From Natronomonas aquatica (GTDB taxonomy: Archaea; Halobacteriota; Halobacteria; Halobacteriales; Haloarculaceae), in contig NZ_JAHLKM010000021.1 of NCBI RefSeq assembly GCF_024449025.1, positions 1-37,708 of the forward strand: 37,708 nucleotides of DNA. Reading direction: 5' to 3'. Below the pieces are notes generated by a model. It saw nothing but the letters and a program-made list of their open reading frames with translations, did no database searches and was not told the origin of the DNA. The translations under genes were made by a program, and so were the position numbers. Shown piece by piece: positions 22,070-30,381 of the stretch. The number at the start of each line of letters is the position of its first letter. The first letter of the stretch is position 1.

Positions 22070-24613
22070 TTATCGCCGTTCGGGGCCACCGGCCGTCGAT
22101 CCCAGCTCGCGTCTCGCGTTCGCGACCAAGACGCCGCCGGTCAACACCGCCGCCCCCATCGCGAACACCGGATTCAAAAGCCCCGCGAGCGCGAGCGGCA
22201 TAACGATCGCGTTGTAGGAAACGGCAAGCGCCACGTTCCGTTCGAGCCGACGACCGGCCGCGCGGGCGAGATCGAACGCCGCCTCCACCGACCGGATGTC
22301 GTCTTCGAGGATCGCGACGTCGGCCGCGTCGGCGGCCATCGCGGTACCGCTCCCGAGCGAGAGCCCGAGATCGGCCACCGAAAGCGCCATCGCGTCGTTG
22401 GTCCCGTCACCGACCATCGCGACCCGTCGGTCGGCGCCGAGTCGGCGGACGGCCTCGGCCTTCGCCGGCGGCGTGACCCCCGCGAACACCCGCGAGATCC
22501 CCTCGTTGTCGCGCAGAAACGCCGTCGCGTCGTCGTGATCGCCGGTCAGCACGACGACCTCGATTCCCCGATCCGTCAGCTTCGAGACCGTCTCGCGCCA
22601 GTCATCGCGGGGAGTATCACCGACGACGACGACGCCCTCGGCGGTCCCCTCCCGACCGAGTACGACCGGGACCTGGCCGGTCCCCCGGACCGCCTCCACC
22701 CGGCTTCGTATCCCTTCATCGACGTGCCATCCCCGATCGACGAAGAGATCGAGCGTCCCAACGAGCGTGCGTTCGCCGTCGACGGTCCCCTCGACGCCGG
22801 TGCCGTGGCTCTCGAATCCCTCGGTCTCGATCTCGGCGTTCCCGGCTGCGGTTCGGGTCCCGTCGACGGAGTGTCGTCGGTCGGCGTCGTCAGCGTCGCC
22901 GTCCGTCCCGCCCGTCGGTCCGAAGGCCTCGACGATCGCCCGGGCGACCGGGTGGGCGGCCCGCCGCTCTACGGCGACCGCGGCCGCCAGTGCCGCCGAC
23001 GGGGCGTCGGCGTCGACGACGGCCATCTCGCCGGTCGTCAGCGTCCCGGTCTTATCGAAGACGACGACGTCGATCCCCCGGAGTCGCTCGAAGACGGTCT
23101 CATCGAAGACGACGATCCCCCGATCGAGGGCCGCCTCGAGGCTACTCGCGACCGAGAGCGGCACCGCGAGGCCGATCGCCCACGGGGAGACGAGGAAAAG
23201 CGTCGAAAGCCCCGCGAGAACCCCCGCGGCGGCGCCACCGCCGACGGCGACCGCGAGGCCGGCTACGACCGCCGCCCCGCAGACGAGCGGGACGAGCCGC
23301 GTCGCGAGCCGATCGGCGTACCGGTGATCACCGTGGTCGGCGCTCTGGAGATCCCAGATCGCGGCGGTGAGTCGGTCGATCCCGCCGACCGGACGCTCGT
23401 CGGCCCGAACAACGGCCGCCCCGTCCGTGACGATCGCCCCGGCGACGATCCTGTCACCGTCGCGTTTCCTCACGGGGAGCGACTCGCCGGTGACGACGGC
23501 CTCGTTGACGATACACTCGCTTTCTTCGAGCGTGCCGCCGATCGGGACCCGCTCGCCTTCCCGAACGATTACCTCGTCGCCGCCGGTGACGTCCTCGATC
23601 GGGACCTCTCTCGTCCCCTCTGATCCGTACATCCGGGCCGTATCGACCTGTGAAACGGTGAGGTCCGTCAGCCGGCCCAGCGCCCGCTTTTTGATTGCTG
23701 CCTCGTAGAACGCCGCCGCCGTCACCGACGCCGCAATAACGACCGTGAGATCGTAATAGACGTCGAACCGGCCGGCAAAGACCGCGAACGTGCTGTAGAG
23801 GAAGGCACCCAGCGCCGCGGCGGCGACGAGTACGTCGGTCGTCGGTCGGCGGGTTCGCAGGCCCACGTACGCGCCCCGGAGGACCGGCATTCCGGTGAAA
23901 AAGAGCACGACACCGGTCAGTATCAGATAGACCCGCAAGAAGAGAAAGCCGCCGGCGCCCTCCAGCCGGAACGCCCCTGTGAACCCCTCGAGGAACCACG
24001 GCTCGAAGACCCTCGCCAACTGTGCGGGATAGATGATCGAGACGTACGGGATCAAAAGGAACGCCCCGAAGAGGAGTCCGGCGGCGTACCGGAGGCCGAG
24101 GAACGTCTCGTCGCGCCGCTTGCGGACCCCCTGAAGCTCCCGGGAACGTCTGCTCGCACCCTCGGAGCCGTCGGTGGCGCTCTCGGCGTCCGACCGACGG
24201 TAGGCGGTGTAACCGAGCGTCGTCAACGCCTCCTCGAGGGCCGACGGCGGGACGACGTCGGGATCGTAATCGATCCGAACCGTCTCGGTGATGTAGCTGG
24301 CCGCGGCGGCAACGACGCCGTCTCGTTTTTCCGCGACCGACTCGAGGAACGCCTCACACGTCGCCGAATACATCCCGTCGATCCGGAAGAACGCGCGTTC
24401 GATCCCCGCCGTCGGGCCGGGATCGGGACGGGGCGGCCGAGAGTCCGGGGCAGGGTCCGTGCGCCCGTCCGCATCGCCGAGTTCCCGGTGGATGTCCCGA
24501 CACCCGGTCCCACAGAAGGCGTTCCCGTCGCCGGTGTCGACCGCCGTCGCCGCGAGCCGCTGTCCACACAGCGTACACCGGTCGGGGTCGTCGGTATCTG
24601 ACAAGGCAGTCAC
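22070..24613 (-). CDS. P1B-type heavy-metal ATPase with altered metal-binding motifs
   Basis: An 847-residue P-type cation pump. It has an N-terminal Cys-rich segment (C13-x2-C16 and a later CGTGC), one HMA-like domain (about residues 74-140), eight hydrophobic helices, the TGES actuator loop, phosphorylation site D520 in DKTGTLT, an HP dipeptide in RRAAHPVARA, and the hinge GDGTNDAMAL. Two points are unusual. The helix motif that is CPC in copper pumps reads S476-P477-W478, and the HMA motif GMxCxxC reads GMYSATC, keeping only the second cysteine (C86). ATP-hydrolysis residues are complete, so it is probably active on another ion or as a low-affinity pump. GTG 24613 is supported by a tttttat about 27-30 nt upstream. 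It precedes mcm on the same strand with a 116-bp gap. Confidence 0.92.
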   Translation of the reverse strand: MTALSDTDDPDRCTLCGQRLAATAVDTGDGNAFCGTGCRDIHRELGDADGRTDPAPDSRPPRPDPGPTAGIERAFFRIDGMYSATCEAFLESVAEKRDGVVAAAASYITETVRIDYDPDVVPPSALEEALTTLGYTAYRRSDAESATDGSEGASRRSRELQGVRKRRDETFLGLRYAAGLLFGAFLLIPYVSIIYPAQLARVFEPWFLEGFTGAFRLEGAGGFLFLRVYLILTGVVLFFTGMPVLRGAYVGLRTRRPTTDVLVAAAALGAFLYSTFAVFAGRFDVYYDLTVVIAASVTAAAFYEAAIKKRALGRLTDLTVSQVDTARMYGSEGTREVPIEDVTGGDEVIVREGERVPIGGTLEESECIVNEAVVTGESLPVRKRDGDRIVAGAIVTDGAAVVRADERPVGGIDRLTAAIWDLQSADHGDHRYADRLATRLVPLVCGAAVVAGLAVAVGGGAAAGVLAGLSTLFLVSPWAIGLAVPLSVASSLEAALDRGIVVFDETVFERLRGIDVVVFDKTGTLTTGEMAVVDADAPSAALAAAVAVERRAAHPVARAIVEAFGPTGGTDGDADDADRRHSVDGTRTAAGNAEIETEGFESHGTGVEGTVDGERTLVGTLDLFVDRGWHVDEGIRSRVEAVRGTGQVPVVLGREGTAEGVVVVGDTPRDDWRETVSKLTDRGIEVVVLTGDHDDATAFLRDNEGISRVFAGVTPPAKAEAVRRLGADRRVAMVGDGTNDAMALSVADLGLSLGSGTAMAADAADVAILEDDIRSVEAAFDLARAAGRRLERNVALAVSYNAIVMPLALAGLLNPVFAMGAAVLTGGVLVANARRELGSTAGGPERR

Positions 24614-24730
24614 CTGATAATCGGACTATCGAAAACCCGTGGATAAAAAGACGGCGCCCCGTGTCGGGGGATACGGAGCCGGAAACCGAAACCGGGAATC
24701 GAACGAGCGGCCGGCGTCCGTCGGTCGGTT

Positions 24731-24943
24731 TCAATCGAGGAACCCCAACCGCTCGAGGTTTTCGCGTGTTTCCCCATCGAGGTCCGAGTGCTCCGGCGCG
24801 TCCCCGTGTTCCCGGAGGATTTCGTCACAGGCCACGAGCATCTGTCGAGCGGTGCGGATTTTGAACGAGACGTCGGGATCGTCGGACGTCGCCTGAGCGC
24901 TGGTCAACATCGTGTCGATTTTTTCACACAGCGTTCGATCCAT
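24731..24943 (-). CDS. Small acidic protein (70 residues), unknown function
   Basis: The product starts MDRTLCEKIDTMLTSAQATS and continues as helical acidic protein ending LERLGFLD. I prefer ATG 24943 to the first in-frame ATG 24982 (83 residues) because the strongest TATA-like element on this strand (gtatataaa, about 24997-25005) is centred only about 19 nt from 24982 but would start RNA near 24975, inside that longer frame. The helices (MDRTLCEKIDTMLTSA, FKIRTARQMLVACDEILRE) suggest a small helical bundle. No family recognised; proteins of this form are common among haloarchaea. Confidence 0.65.
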   Translation of the reverse strand: MDRTLCEKIDTMLTSAQATSDDPDVSFKIRTARQMLVACDEILREHGDAPEHSDLDGETRENLERLGFLD

Positions 24944-25114
24944 ATCGGATCGAAACACAACCGGTTGATAGACGTATGCCATGGTCGGTCAGGGATTTTA
25001 TATACGCTCTATCGTCGCCCGATCGGGCCGACTCGCCGCTCACGAACGGGACAGGACCGGCTCGAACGCACCCCCGTTGTAAGTCCGGGGTGTCCGAAAA
25101 CCGCAATAAGAGAG

Positions 25115-25187
25115 TGGGACCGCCCGAATTTGAATCGGGGTTACAGCGTCCCAAACGCTGAAGGATACCAAGCTACCCCACGGTCCC
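25115..25187 (-). tRNA. tRNA-Pro (UGG anticodon)
   Basis: On the minus strand 73 nt fold into a cloverleaf: acceptor stem GGGACCG paired with CGGTCCC plus discriminator A, D arm with GGGTAGCTTGGTATCC, anticodon stem CAGCG/CGCTG around loop TTTGGGA (anticodon TGG, proline), and T arm CCCCGATTCAAATTCGGGG-like with TTCAAAT. No intron interrupts it and no CCA is encoded. It reads CCN proline codons in translation. Confidence 0.95.
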
Positions 25188-25283
25188 GCGTTTATCCTTA
25201 CTCTTCGCCCGCGTGAAAACGTTTCGCTCCACTCCGTTCGTTCCGGCCCCAAGGGATTTACCCGCCCTTCTCGAACGCCGCGT

Positions 25284-25571
25284 ATGGTTACACCGATCGA
25301 GATCGGCCTGTTCGTCGTCGCCTTGGCGCTTCTGTTCGGTGCGTATGCGGTCCTCAGGGTAGTCAAGCCGCTGATCGTGAACGCCGTCGTGGGCGTGATC
25401 GTGCTGGTCGTCGCGAGTTTCCTCGGCGTCGGCGTCGAGATCACGCCGATGGCGGTGCTGGTCTGTGCCGTCGGCGGGGTTCCGGGGGCGCTGCTCGTGA
25501 TCCTGCTGGCGTACACCGGGATCGCCTTCGCCGGAATGGCGGTGCCGGTCGGCGTGCTGGCGGTCGCGTAG
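25284..25571 (+). CDS. BofA-like small membrane protein
   Basis: The 95-residue product consists of about three hydrophobic segments (residues 5-25, 30-50 and 55-90) with very few charged residues. Leu/Val/Gly-rich helices and a VNAVVGVIVLVVASFLG centre resemble the pro-sigmaK processing inhibitor BofA family, whose archaeal members have no known partner because archaea lack sigma factors. A TATA-like gatttac near 25257 is 27 nt before the ATG, so it is transcribed without leader. Its end converges on the helicase gene with a 14-bp gap. Confidence in the gene is high; the family call is moderate. Confidence 0.75.
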   Translation: MVTPIEIGLFVVALALLFGAYAVLRVVKPLIVNAVVGVIVLVVASFLGVGVEITPMAVLVCAVGGVPGALLVILLAYTGIAFAGMAVPVGVLAVA

Positions 25572-25585
25572 ACGGCAGTATTTGT

Positions 25586-27613
25586 TCACTCCTCCTCGCG
25601 CAGTTCGATCTCGGCGACGATCTCGTACGGATCCGTCCCCTTCCGGATAGCATCGAGCAGCAGGAACGCCTCGCTCGGTTCCAGGAAGTGCTCGGTGACG
25701 GCCCGCCCCAGCGGCGTCGGGTCGAAACCGTCGATGAAGTCGTATTCGAGCAGTTTGCCGACGGCGTGTTTCGTCGGTACTTCCCCCACCATCCGGTCGT
25801 TGAGCCGCTTTGCTCCCCTGCCGGCGACGGTGATGTTGGCGAGCGTCTCCTCGACGGCGGCGGCCTCGTCGTAGCGGGTGACGACCGGCTCCATCTCGCC
25901 TTTCAGGAGTTTGAACGCGATCTCGTCCTCGGAGGCCTCCATCGAGTTGTGATACGTACAGTCCGGCTCGACGAGGAGATACACGGTCCCCTGATCGTGA
26001 TAGTCCGGGCGGCCGGCCCGGCCGAGCATCTGTTCGAACTCCTGTACCGAGAGCCACTCGATCCCCATCGCCAGCGAATCGAAGATAACCTGCGAGGCGG
26101 GGAAATCGACGCCCGCGGCGAGGGCGGCCGTCGTCACGACGGCGGCGAGATCCTGATCGCCGAACTGCCGTTCGACGCGCTTTCGCTGGCCGTAATCGAG
26201 CCCCGCGTGGTACGGCGCCGAGTCGTACTCGAGCCGCCGGGAGACCTCGTGACACCGGCGTCTGGAGTTGGTGAAGACGATCGTCTGGCCCCGATACCCC
26301 TTCGAGGACTTCGAGTCGAAGGCCCGCCGGACGAGTTTGTTCTCGATGTCGATCTTCTCGGTTCCGTCGGCGAAGGTGACGTGGCGCTCGATGGGGACCG
26401 GCCGCTCCTCGAACTCGATGAGCTGGGCGCCCAGTTTCCCGGCCAGGTCGGCGGCGTTACCGACCGTCGCCGACAGGTAGACCCACTGGGTGTCACAGGA
26501 GTTCGTCTCGCTGTAGTGTTTGAGCCGCGAGACTAGCCCATCGAGGCGGTGGCCACGCTCGTCGGCGCCGAGGTTGTGGACCTCGTCGATGACGACCGTC
26601 CCGATATCGCCCATGTCTTTGCCGGTCCGGAGGGCGTGGTCGATCCCCTCGTAGGTGCCGACGATGACGTCCGCGCCGGGATCGAACCGGTTGCCGTCGT
26701 CGCGGATCCGGGAGGCGCCGACCCGGATCGTCACGTCGAGAACGTCGCCGTAGTCCGCCTCGAAGTCCTCGTATTTCTGGTTGGCCAACGCGACGAGGGG
26801 AACCAAAAAGAGCAGTTTTCCCTCGCCCTTCAGCGCCCGGTCGATCCCGGCGAGTTCGCCGACGAGCGTCTTGCCGGTCGCGGTCGCGCTGACGACGAGC
26901 TGGTCGCGGCCCTCCAAGAGTCCGTTCCGGACCGAAAGACTCTGGACCGGCAACAGCTCGTCGAACTCTTCGAGTCGGGATTTCAACTCGCCGTGAACGT
27001 CGAGTTCGCGCAGCGAGACGAGATCGATCTCGTCGGTCGTCGCGCTGATCTCGTCGAACTTGGTCAGTTCGGGGTCGAGCTGACCCGAAAGCAGGTTCGT
27101 GACGCGCTCGAGGTCCCCGACCTCCAAGAGCAGTTCCTCCAGCCGGTCGCGGGCCCCGGACCGGAGCCCGCGGTAGTTCGCCTCCCGTTCGAGTTCGCGT
27201 CTCGCACAGTCGGGGCAGATAAACTCCCCGTCGGCCTCGATGGCGGTCTCGGAGGTCAAAGGCGAGTATCGGCCCTTCGCGGCGCAGTACCGGCAGGTCC
27301 GGACCTGCTTGGCCTCGAGTTGATAGCCCTCGAGCATCGCTTTGAGTTCCTCGCGGCCCTCCCGGGAGGTCTGCTCGGATATCCGGATCCGCGAGGCGCG
27401 CCGGGCCATCTCGACGAACTGCTCGGGACGGCGCGGCACGTCGTCGTCGCCGTCCTTGACCCGGAACCGACCGGGGCGGGGGCCGGCGTTCGTCTCCTTC
27501 AGTTCGAGCCGCCCACGGAGCAGTCGGTCGCCGTCGCGGCGGACGACGACGGCGTACTCGTCGCCGGCCTCGTGTAAGAACAGCGTGCCCACGTCGGCGA
27601 CCTGTTTCGACAC
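25586..27613 (-). CDS. DEAD/DEAH-box helicase with zinc-ribbon N-terminus
   Basis: A 675-residue superfamily 2 helicase. Motifs: an N-terminal C-x2-C pair (CRYCAAKG and CPDC, about residues 105 and 135) forming a likely zinc ribbon, motif I SATATGKT (near 240), motif II DEVH (near 340), motif III SATVGN, and motif VI QMLGRAGRPDY (near 535), followed by a C-terminal domain shared with Hel308/Ski2-type helicases. It would remodel DNA or RNA with ATP. GTG 27613 (MSKQVADVGTLFLHEAG in translation) is chosen because similarity to haloarchaeal homologues as I recall them begins there; the frame upstream to 27925 is a shadow of the MFS gene. It follows that gene by 26 bp on the same strand. Confidence 0.9.
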   Translation of the reverse strand: MSKQVADVGTLFLHEAGDEYAVVVRRDGDRLLRGRLELKETNAGPRPGRFRVKDGDDDVPRRPEQFVEMARRASRIRISEQTSREGREELKAMLEGYQLEAKQVRTCRYCAAKGRYSPLTSETAIEADGEFICPDCARRELEREANYRGLRSGARDRLEELLLEVGDLERVTNLLSGQLDPELTKFDEISATTDEIDLVSLRELDVHGELKSRLEEFDELLPVQSLSVRNGLLEGRDQLVVSATATGKTLVGELAGIDRALKGEGKLLFLVPLVALANQKYEDFEADYGDVLDVTIRVGASRIRDDGNRFDPGADVIVGTYEGIDHALRTGKDMGDIGTVVIDEVHNLGADERGHRLDGLVSRLKHYSETNSCDTQWVYLSATVGNAADLAGKLGAQLIEFEERPVPIERHVTFADGTEKIDIENKLVRRAFDSKSSKGYRGQTIVFTNSRRRCHEVSRRLEYDSAPYHAGLDYGQRKRVERQFGDQDLAAVVTTAALAAGVDFPASQVIFDSLAMGIEWLSVQEFEQMLGRAGRPDYHDQGTVYLLVEPDCTYHNSMEASEDEIAFKLLKGEMEPVVTRYDEAAAVEETLANITVAGRGAKRLNDRMVGEVPTKHAVGKLLEYDFIDGFDPTPLGRAVTEHFLEPSEAFLLLDAIRKGTDPYEIVAEIELREEE

Positions 27614-27639
27614 GTCAGTCGGTAGTGTATCGGAGTATT

Positions 27640-28887
27640 TCAGGAGTTCGGCTCGTACCGGGTAACGAGGATCACGGCCAGGAGTGCGGCGGCCGTCGAG
27701 AAACCGGCGAGGGCGAGAAAGACCGCGGACGTCGATCCGTACGTGCGCACGGTGCCGACGATGGCCGCCCCGAGGGCGCCGATCCCGAAGATGGCGAGAT
27801 ACGTGTAGCCGAACGAGAGACCCCGCGAATCCGGGAGCGAGTACTTTGCGATGGTCGCCTGCGTGAGCGGCTGCATCGCGAACAGCGTAAAGCCGAGCAG
27901 GGCGCTCACGGCGAGCAGCCCCCACAGGCCCGACCGGACGGCCGGAACGAACCCGATCGCGATGGCGGTCAGACAGCAGAGCATCCCGATGATCCCCCGG
28001 TCGGGTTCGACCCAGTCGGTGAGCCGGCCGCCGAGGTACTGTCCGCCGATACCGACGGTCAACAGCCCGGCATAGAGGTACTGGGCGGCGTCGAACGTCT
28101 CCGCCAGCGGGCTGTCGGGATCGAAGATCCCGGGACGGACTTCACCGACGGTCGAGAGGAGGAACTCGCCGAGGAGATCCGGGAGGAACGTCAACATTCC
28201 GCGATAGTACAGCCCGTTGAGCGAGACGATAGCGAACACGAACAGAAAACCCAGGGTGAAGATCCGCCGGGTATCGGTGAAGAACTCCGGGATCGAGGTC
28301 GGGCCCGTCTCGACGGTTTCGCCCTCGATCGCGGCGGTGGGATCGAACTCGGCGGTCAACCCGACGACCGCGGCGAGCAGCGCCGGCACCGCGAGCAGCA
28401 CGGTGACGAGCCGCCACTCGAAGAACAGAAGCAAAATCGCCGTCAGGAGCGGTCCACCGGCGATCCCGACGTTGCCGGCCATGCCGTGGTAGGCGAACCC
28501 GCGGCCGCGCGCTTCGACCCCGTTGCTGATGAGTGTCAACCCCGCCGGATGGTAGACGCTCGCGCTGAGCCCCCAGAGGGAGATCGCGACGGTAACGCCG
28601 ACGATCCCCTCCGCGAACCGCAGCGCCAGAAACGAAAGCCCCATGCCGCCGAGACAGACGGCGATCAGCCAGCGGGAGCCGTACCGGTCCACCAACAATC
28701 CGCCGGGGAGCGCCCCGACCCCGAAGAGCCCGTAGCCGACCGCGACGGCCGTCCCGAGCAGGGCGGCGGTCACGGAAAACTCGAGCAGCCAGATCGTCAT
28801 GAGGATCGGGATGGAGAGCTCATAGAGATGAACCATCGCGTGGCCGACCATGACGAACCCGACGATCGAACGGTCGTTTCGATTCAC
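27640..28887 (-). CDS. Major facilitator superfamily transporter
   Basis: A 415-residue carrier with about twelve hydrophobic helices in two six-helix halves. Motif A appears after helix 2 as GGLLVDRYGSRW, and a related repeat is seen in the second half (GGRLTDWVEPDRG). A charged central loop (about residues 185-215, IEGETVETGPTSIPEFFTDTRR) separates the halves, and an extra extracytoplasmic loop of about 30 residues follows the seventh helix. GTG 28887 is supported by a TATA-like gtataata at about 28910-28918, 27 nt upstream. It is upstream of, and probably co-transcribed with, the helicase. Substrate is unknown; the closest groups export drugs or small organic molecules. Confidence 0.9.
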   Translation of the reverse strand: MNRNDRSIVGFVMVGHAMVHLYELSIPILMTIWLLEFSVTAALLGTAVAVGYGLFGVGALPGGLLVDRYGSRWLIAVCLGGMGLSFLALRFAEGIVGVTVAISLWGLSASVYHPAGLTLISNGVEARGRGFAYHGMAGNVGIAGGPLLTAILLLFFEWRLVTVLLAVPALLAAVVGLTAEFDPTAAIEGETVETGPTSIPEFFTDTRRIFTLGFLFVFAIVSLNGLYYRGMLTFLPDLLGEFLLSTVGEVRPGIFDPDSPLAETFDAAQYLYAGLLTVGIGGQYLGGRLTDWVEPDRGIIGMLCCLTAIAIGFVPAVRSGLWGLLAVSALLGFTLFAMQPLTQATIAKYSLPDSRGLSFGYTYLAIFGIGALGAAIVGTVRTYGSTSAVFLALAGFSTAAALLAVILVTRYEPNS

Positions 28888-29004
28888 GGCGGCGGTTCCG
28901 GGGACAGGGTATTATACTGTTCGATTCCCGGGCGCCGGACTGCGGAAGTCGTCCGCGGTACGGATCGAGGGGAGTGTTTTGTAGCCGCGACCCGTAGCGA
29001 GGCT

Positions 29005-29883
29005 ATGTACGATCCCATCCTGGTTCCGACCGACGGAAGCGACGGGGCGGAAGCGGCCCTCGATCACGCCCTCGAGATCGCCGCCGCCCACGGATCGACG
29101 GTCCATCTGCTCAACGTCGCGGACACCACACAGACGAGTGCGATCCGAATCGAGGGCCAGGTCGTCGACACCCTCGAACAGGAGGGCGAACGGATCGTCG
29201 ACGAGGCCCTCGGACGGGTCGAGAGCCGGGGGATCGACGTCGTTACCGACGTCGTTCAGGGGGAGCCGTACGCGACGATCGTCGAGTACGCCGACGTCCA
29301 CGGCGTCGCTCTCCTCGTCATGCCGGCACACGGGCGGCGGGGACTCGGGCAGTACCTTCTCGGCAGCACGACCGAACGCGTCCTCAGGCGTTCGAACGTC
29401 CCTGTCTTGACCGTTCCCGTTGATCCCGACGGGACGATCGAGTATCCGTACCGGGACGTGCTGGTGCCGACCGACGGGAGCGGCTGTGCGGATCGCGCAC
29501 TCGAGGTAGGTATCGAGGTGGCGAACGCCGAGCAGGCGTCGCTGCATCTCCTCTCGGTGGTCGCGCTGACGACGTTCGGGGCCGAAGTCCAGGATGTCCT
29601 CGGGATAGAGGACCTCACCGAGCGGGCGAACGAACTGATCGAAGACGCCACGTCACTCGCCGAAGACGCCGGCGTCGAACACGTCTCCGGGACGGTCGAA
29701 CGGGACGCCTCGATCAGCCGGGCGATCCGCTCGTCCGTCGAAGGAGGGATCGATCTCGTCGTCGTCGGGACGCACGGTCGGACGGGGTTCGACAGGTACG
29801 TGCTGGGGAGCGTCGCCGAACAGCTCGTCCGAACCGCGCCGGTGCCCGTGCTGGCGGTACGGGAACCCGCATCGGGGAAATAA
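29005..29883 (+). CDS. Tandem universal stress protein (UspA-type)
   Basis: The 292-residue protein has two USP domains. Domain 1 starts ILVPTDGSDGAEAALDHA and ends with the ATP-binding GxxGx8-10G(S/T) motif GRRGLGQYLLGST; domain 2 starts VLVPTDGSGCADRALEVG and ends GRTGFDRYVLGSV. Both motifs look intact, so both halves can bind ATP. Such proteins support survival under stress and starvation by unknown means. ATG 29005 was chosen as the first codon giving the standard MYDPILVPTDGS start; the much longer in-frame ORF from 27625 is a shadow on the other strand of the MFS gene. It stands alone, divergent from MFS across 117 bp. Confidence 0.92.
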   Translation: MYDPILVPTDGSDGAEAALDHALEIAAAHGSTVHLLNVADTTQTSAIRIEGQVVDTLEQEGERIVDEALGRVESRGIDVVTDVVQGEPYATIVEYADVHGVALLVMPAHGRRGLGQYLLGSTTERVLRRSNVPVLTVPVDPDGTIEYPYRDVLVPTDGSGCADRALEVGIEVANAEQASLHLLSVVALTTFGAEVQDVLGIEDLTERANELIEDATSLAEDAGVEHVSGTVERDASISRAIRSSVEGGIDLVVVGTHGRTGFDRYVLGSVAEQLVRTAPVPVLAVREPASGK

Positions 29884-30381
29884 ATCGGATATCGCGATAC
29901 GAAATAGCCACCCTGGGAGTTGAGCACAAGTTCGGAAGGTGGATTTCTACGAACCACCAGGTCCCTTATTGTTCTGGTCCCAGTGCTTCGATATCCTGTG
30001 TATTAGTGTTGTTATTGATAATTTTATTACATTTTGAGTGGCATACTCACTTGATTACAAGCAATCTGATGGATGTCTCAACGGGTCCAACACTGGGAGG
30101 TCGTACTACTGGTACCCAGTGAGCAGGGATGGCACAGTAACTATTCGGAGCACCGTCGCATCGGCGGTCGGTTGCTGCTGACTACGACACCCATCCATGC
30201 ATCGTTGTGGGGTAGGTATGCTGTTGTTAGTCATGGGACTCATTTTGTTACACGCTGTACATAAACGATTCTCGGATTCGAATAATAAGCACCTACACAT
30301 ATACCTACAATTTCAGAAGGGCCGATATAGAATGGTTCGCGGTACGGAAAATTGATATAATTGTAAATAGGTATATAGGTC
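29884..30381. other. Gene-free AT-rich intergenic region before the giant kinase
   Basis: About 500 bp have no convincing gene; short ORFs on both strands near 30073-30300 lack acidic bias and any motif. GC falls sharply from about 29930, where the AT-rich segment that includes the two signalling genes begins. A 7-bp inverted repeat cactggg/cccagtg lies at 30091-30097 and 30115-30121, and the kinase promoter at the far end. Confidence 0.55.
30352..30362 (+). promoter_or_regulatory. Predicted TATA element of the multi-PAS kinase
   Basis: ttgatataatt is centred near 30356, 26 nt before the kinase ATG at 30382, which fits a leaderless archaeal promoter. Two further AT-rich matches (tataggt and gtatata near 30371-30379) are too close to the ATG to serve it. 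Confidence 0.6.

Noticed and set aside
22027-22070. gccggcaccggtgccggtgtcggtgcc run after the ATPase stop as a terminator
   Set aside because: It is a low-complexity GC-rich repeat without a following T run on the relevant strand, so it does not qualify as an archaeal terminator.
21968-23623. 551-codon plus-strand frame across the P-type ATPase
   Set aside because: Antisense to a gene with every P-type ATPase motif; no domain in the translation.
27625-29883. 752-codon frame joining the MFS region and the stress protein on the plus strand
   Set aside because: Only the last 292 codons, from ATG 29005, look like a protein; the upstream part is antisense to the MFS carrier.
30091-30121. 7-bp inverted repeat as an operator for the kinase
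   Set aside because: Short arms with a 17-nt loop, about 260 bp from the kinase promoter; expected by chance in a window of this size.
30073-30264. 63-codon ORF in the gap before the kinase
   Set aside because: No haloarchaeal acidic bias, no motif and no promoter at proper distance; the overlapping minus ORF (30106-30300) is equally unconvincing.
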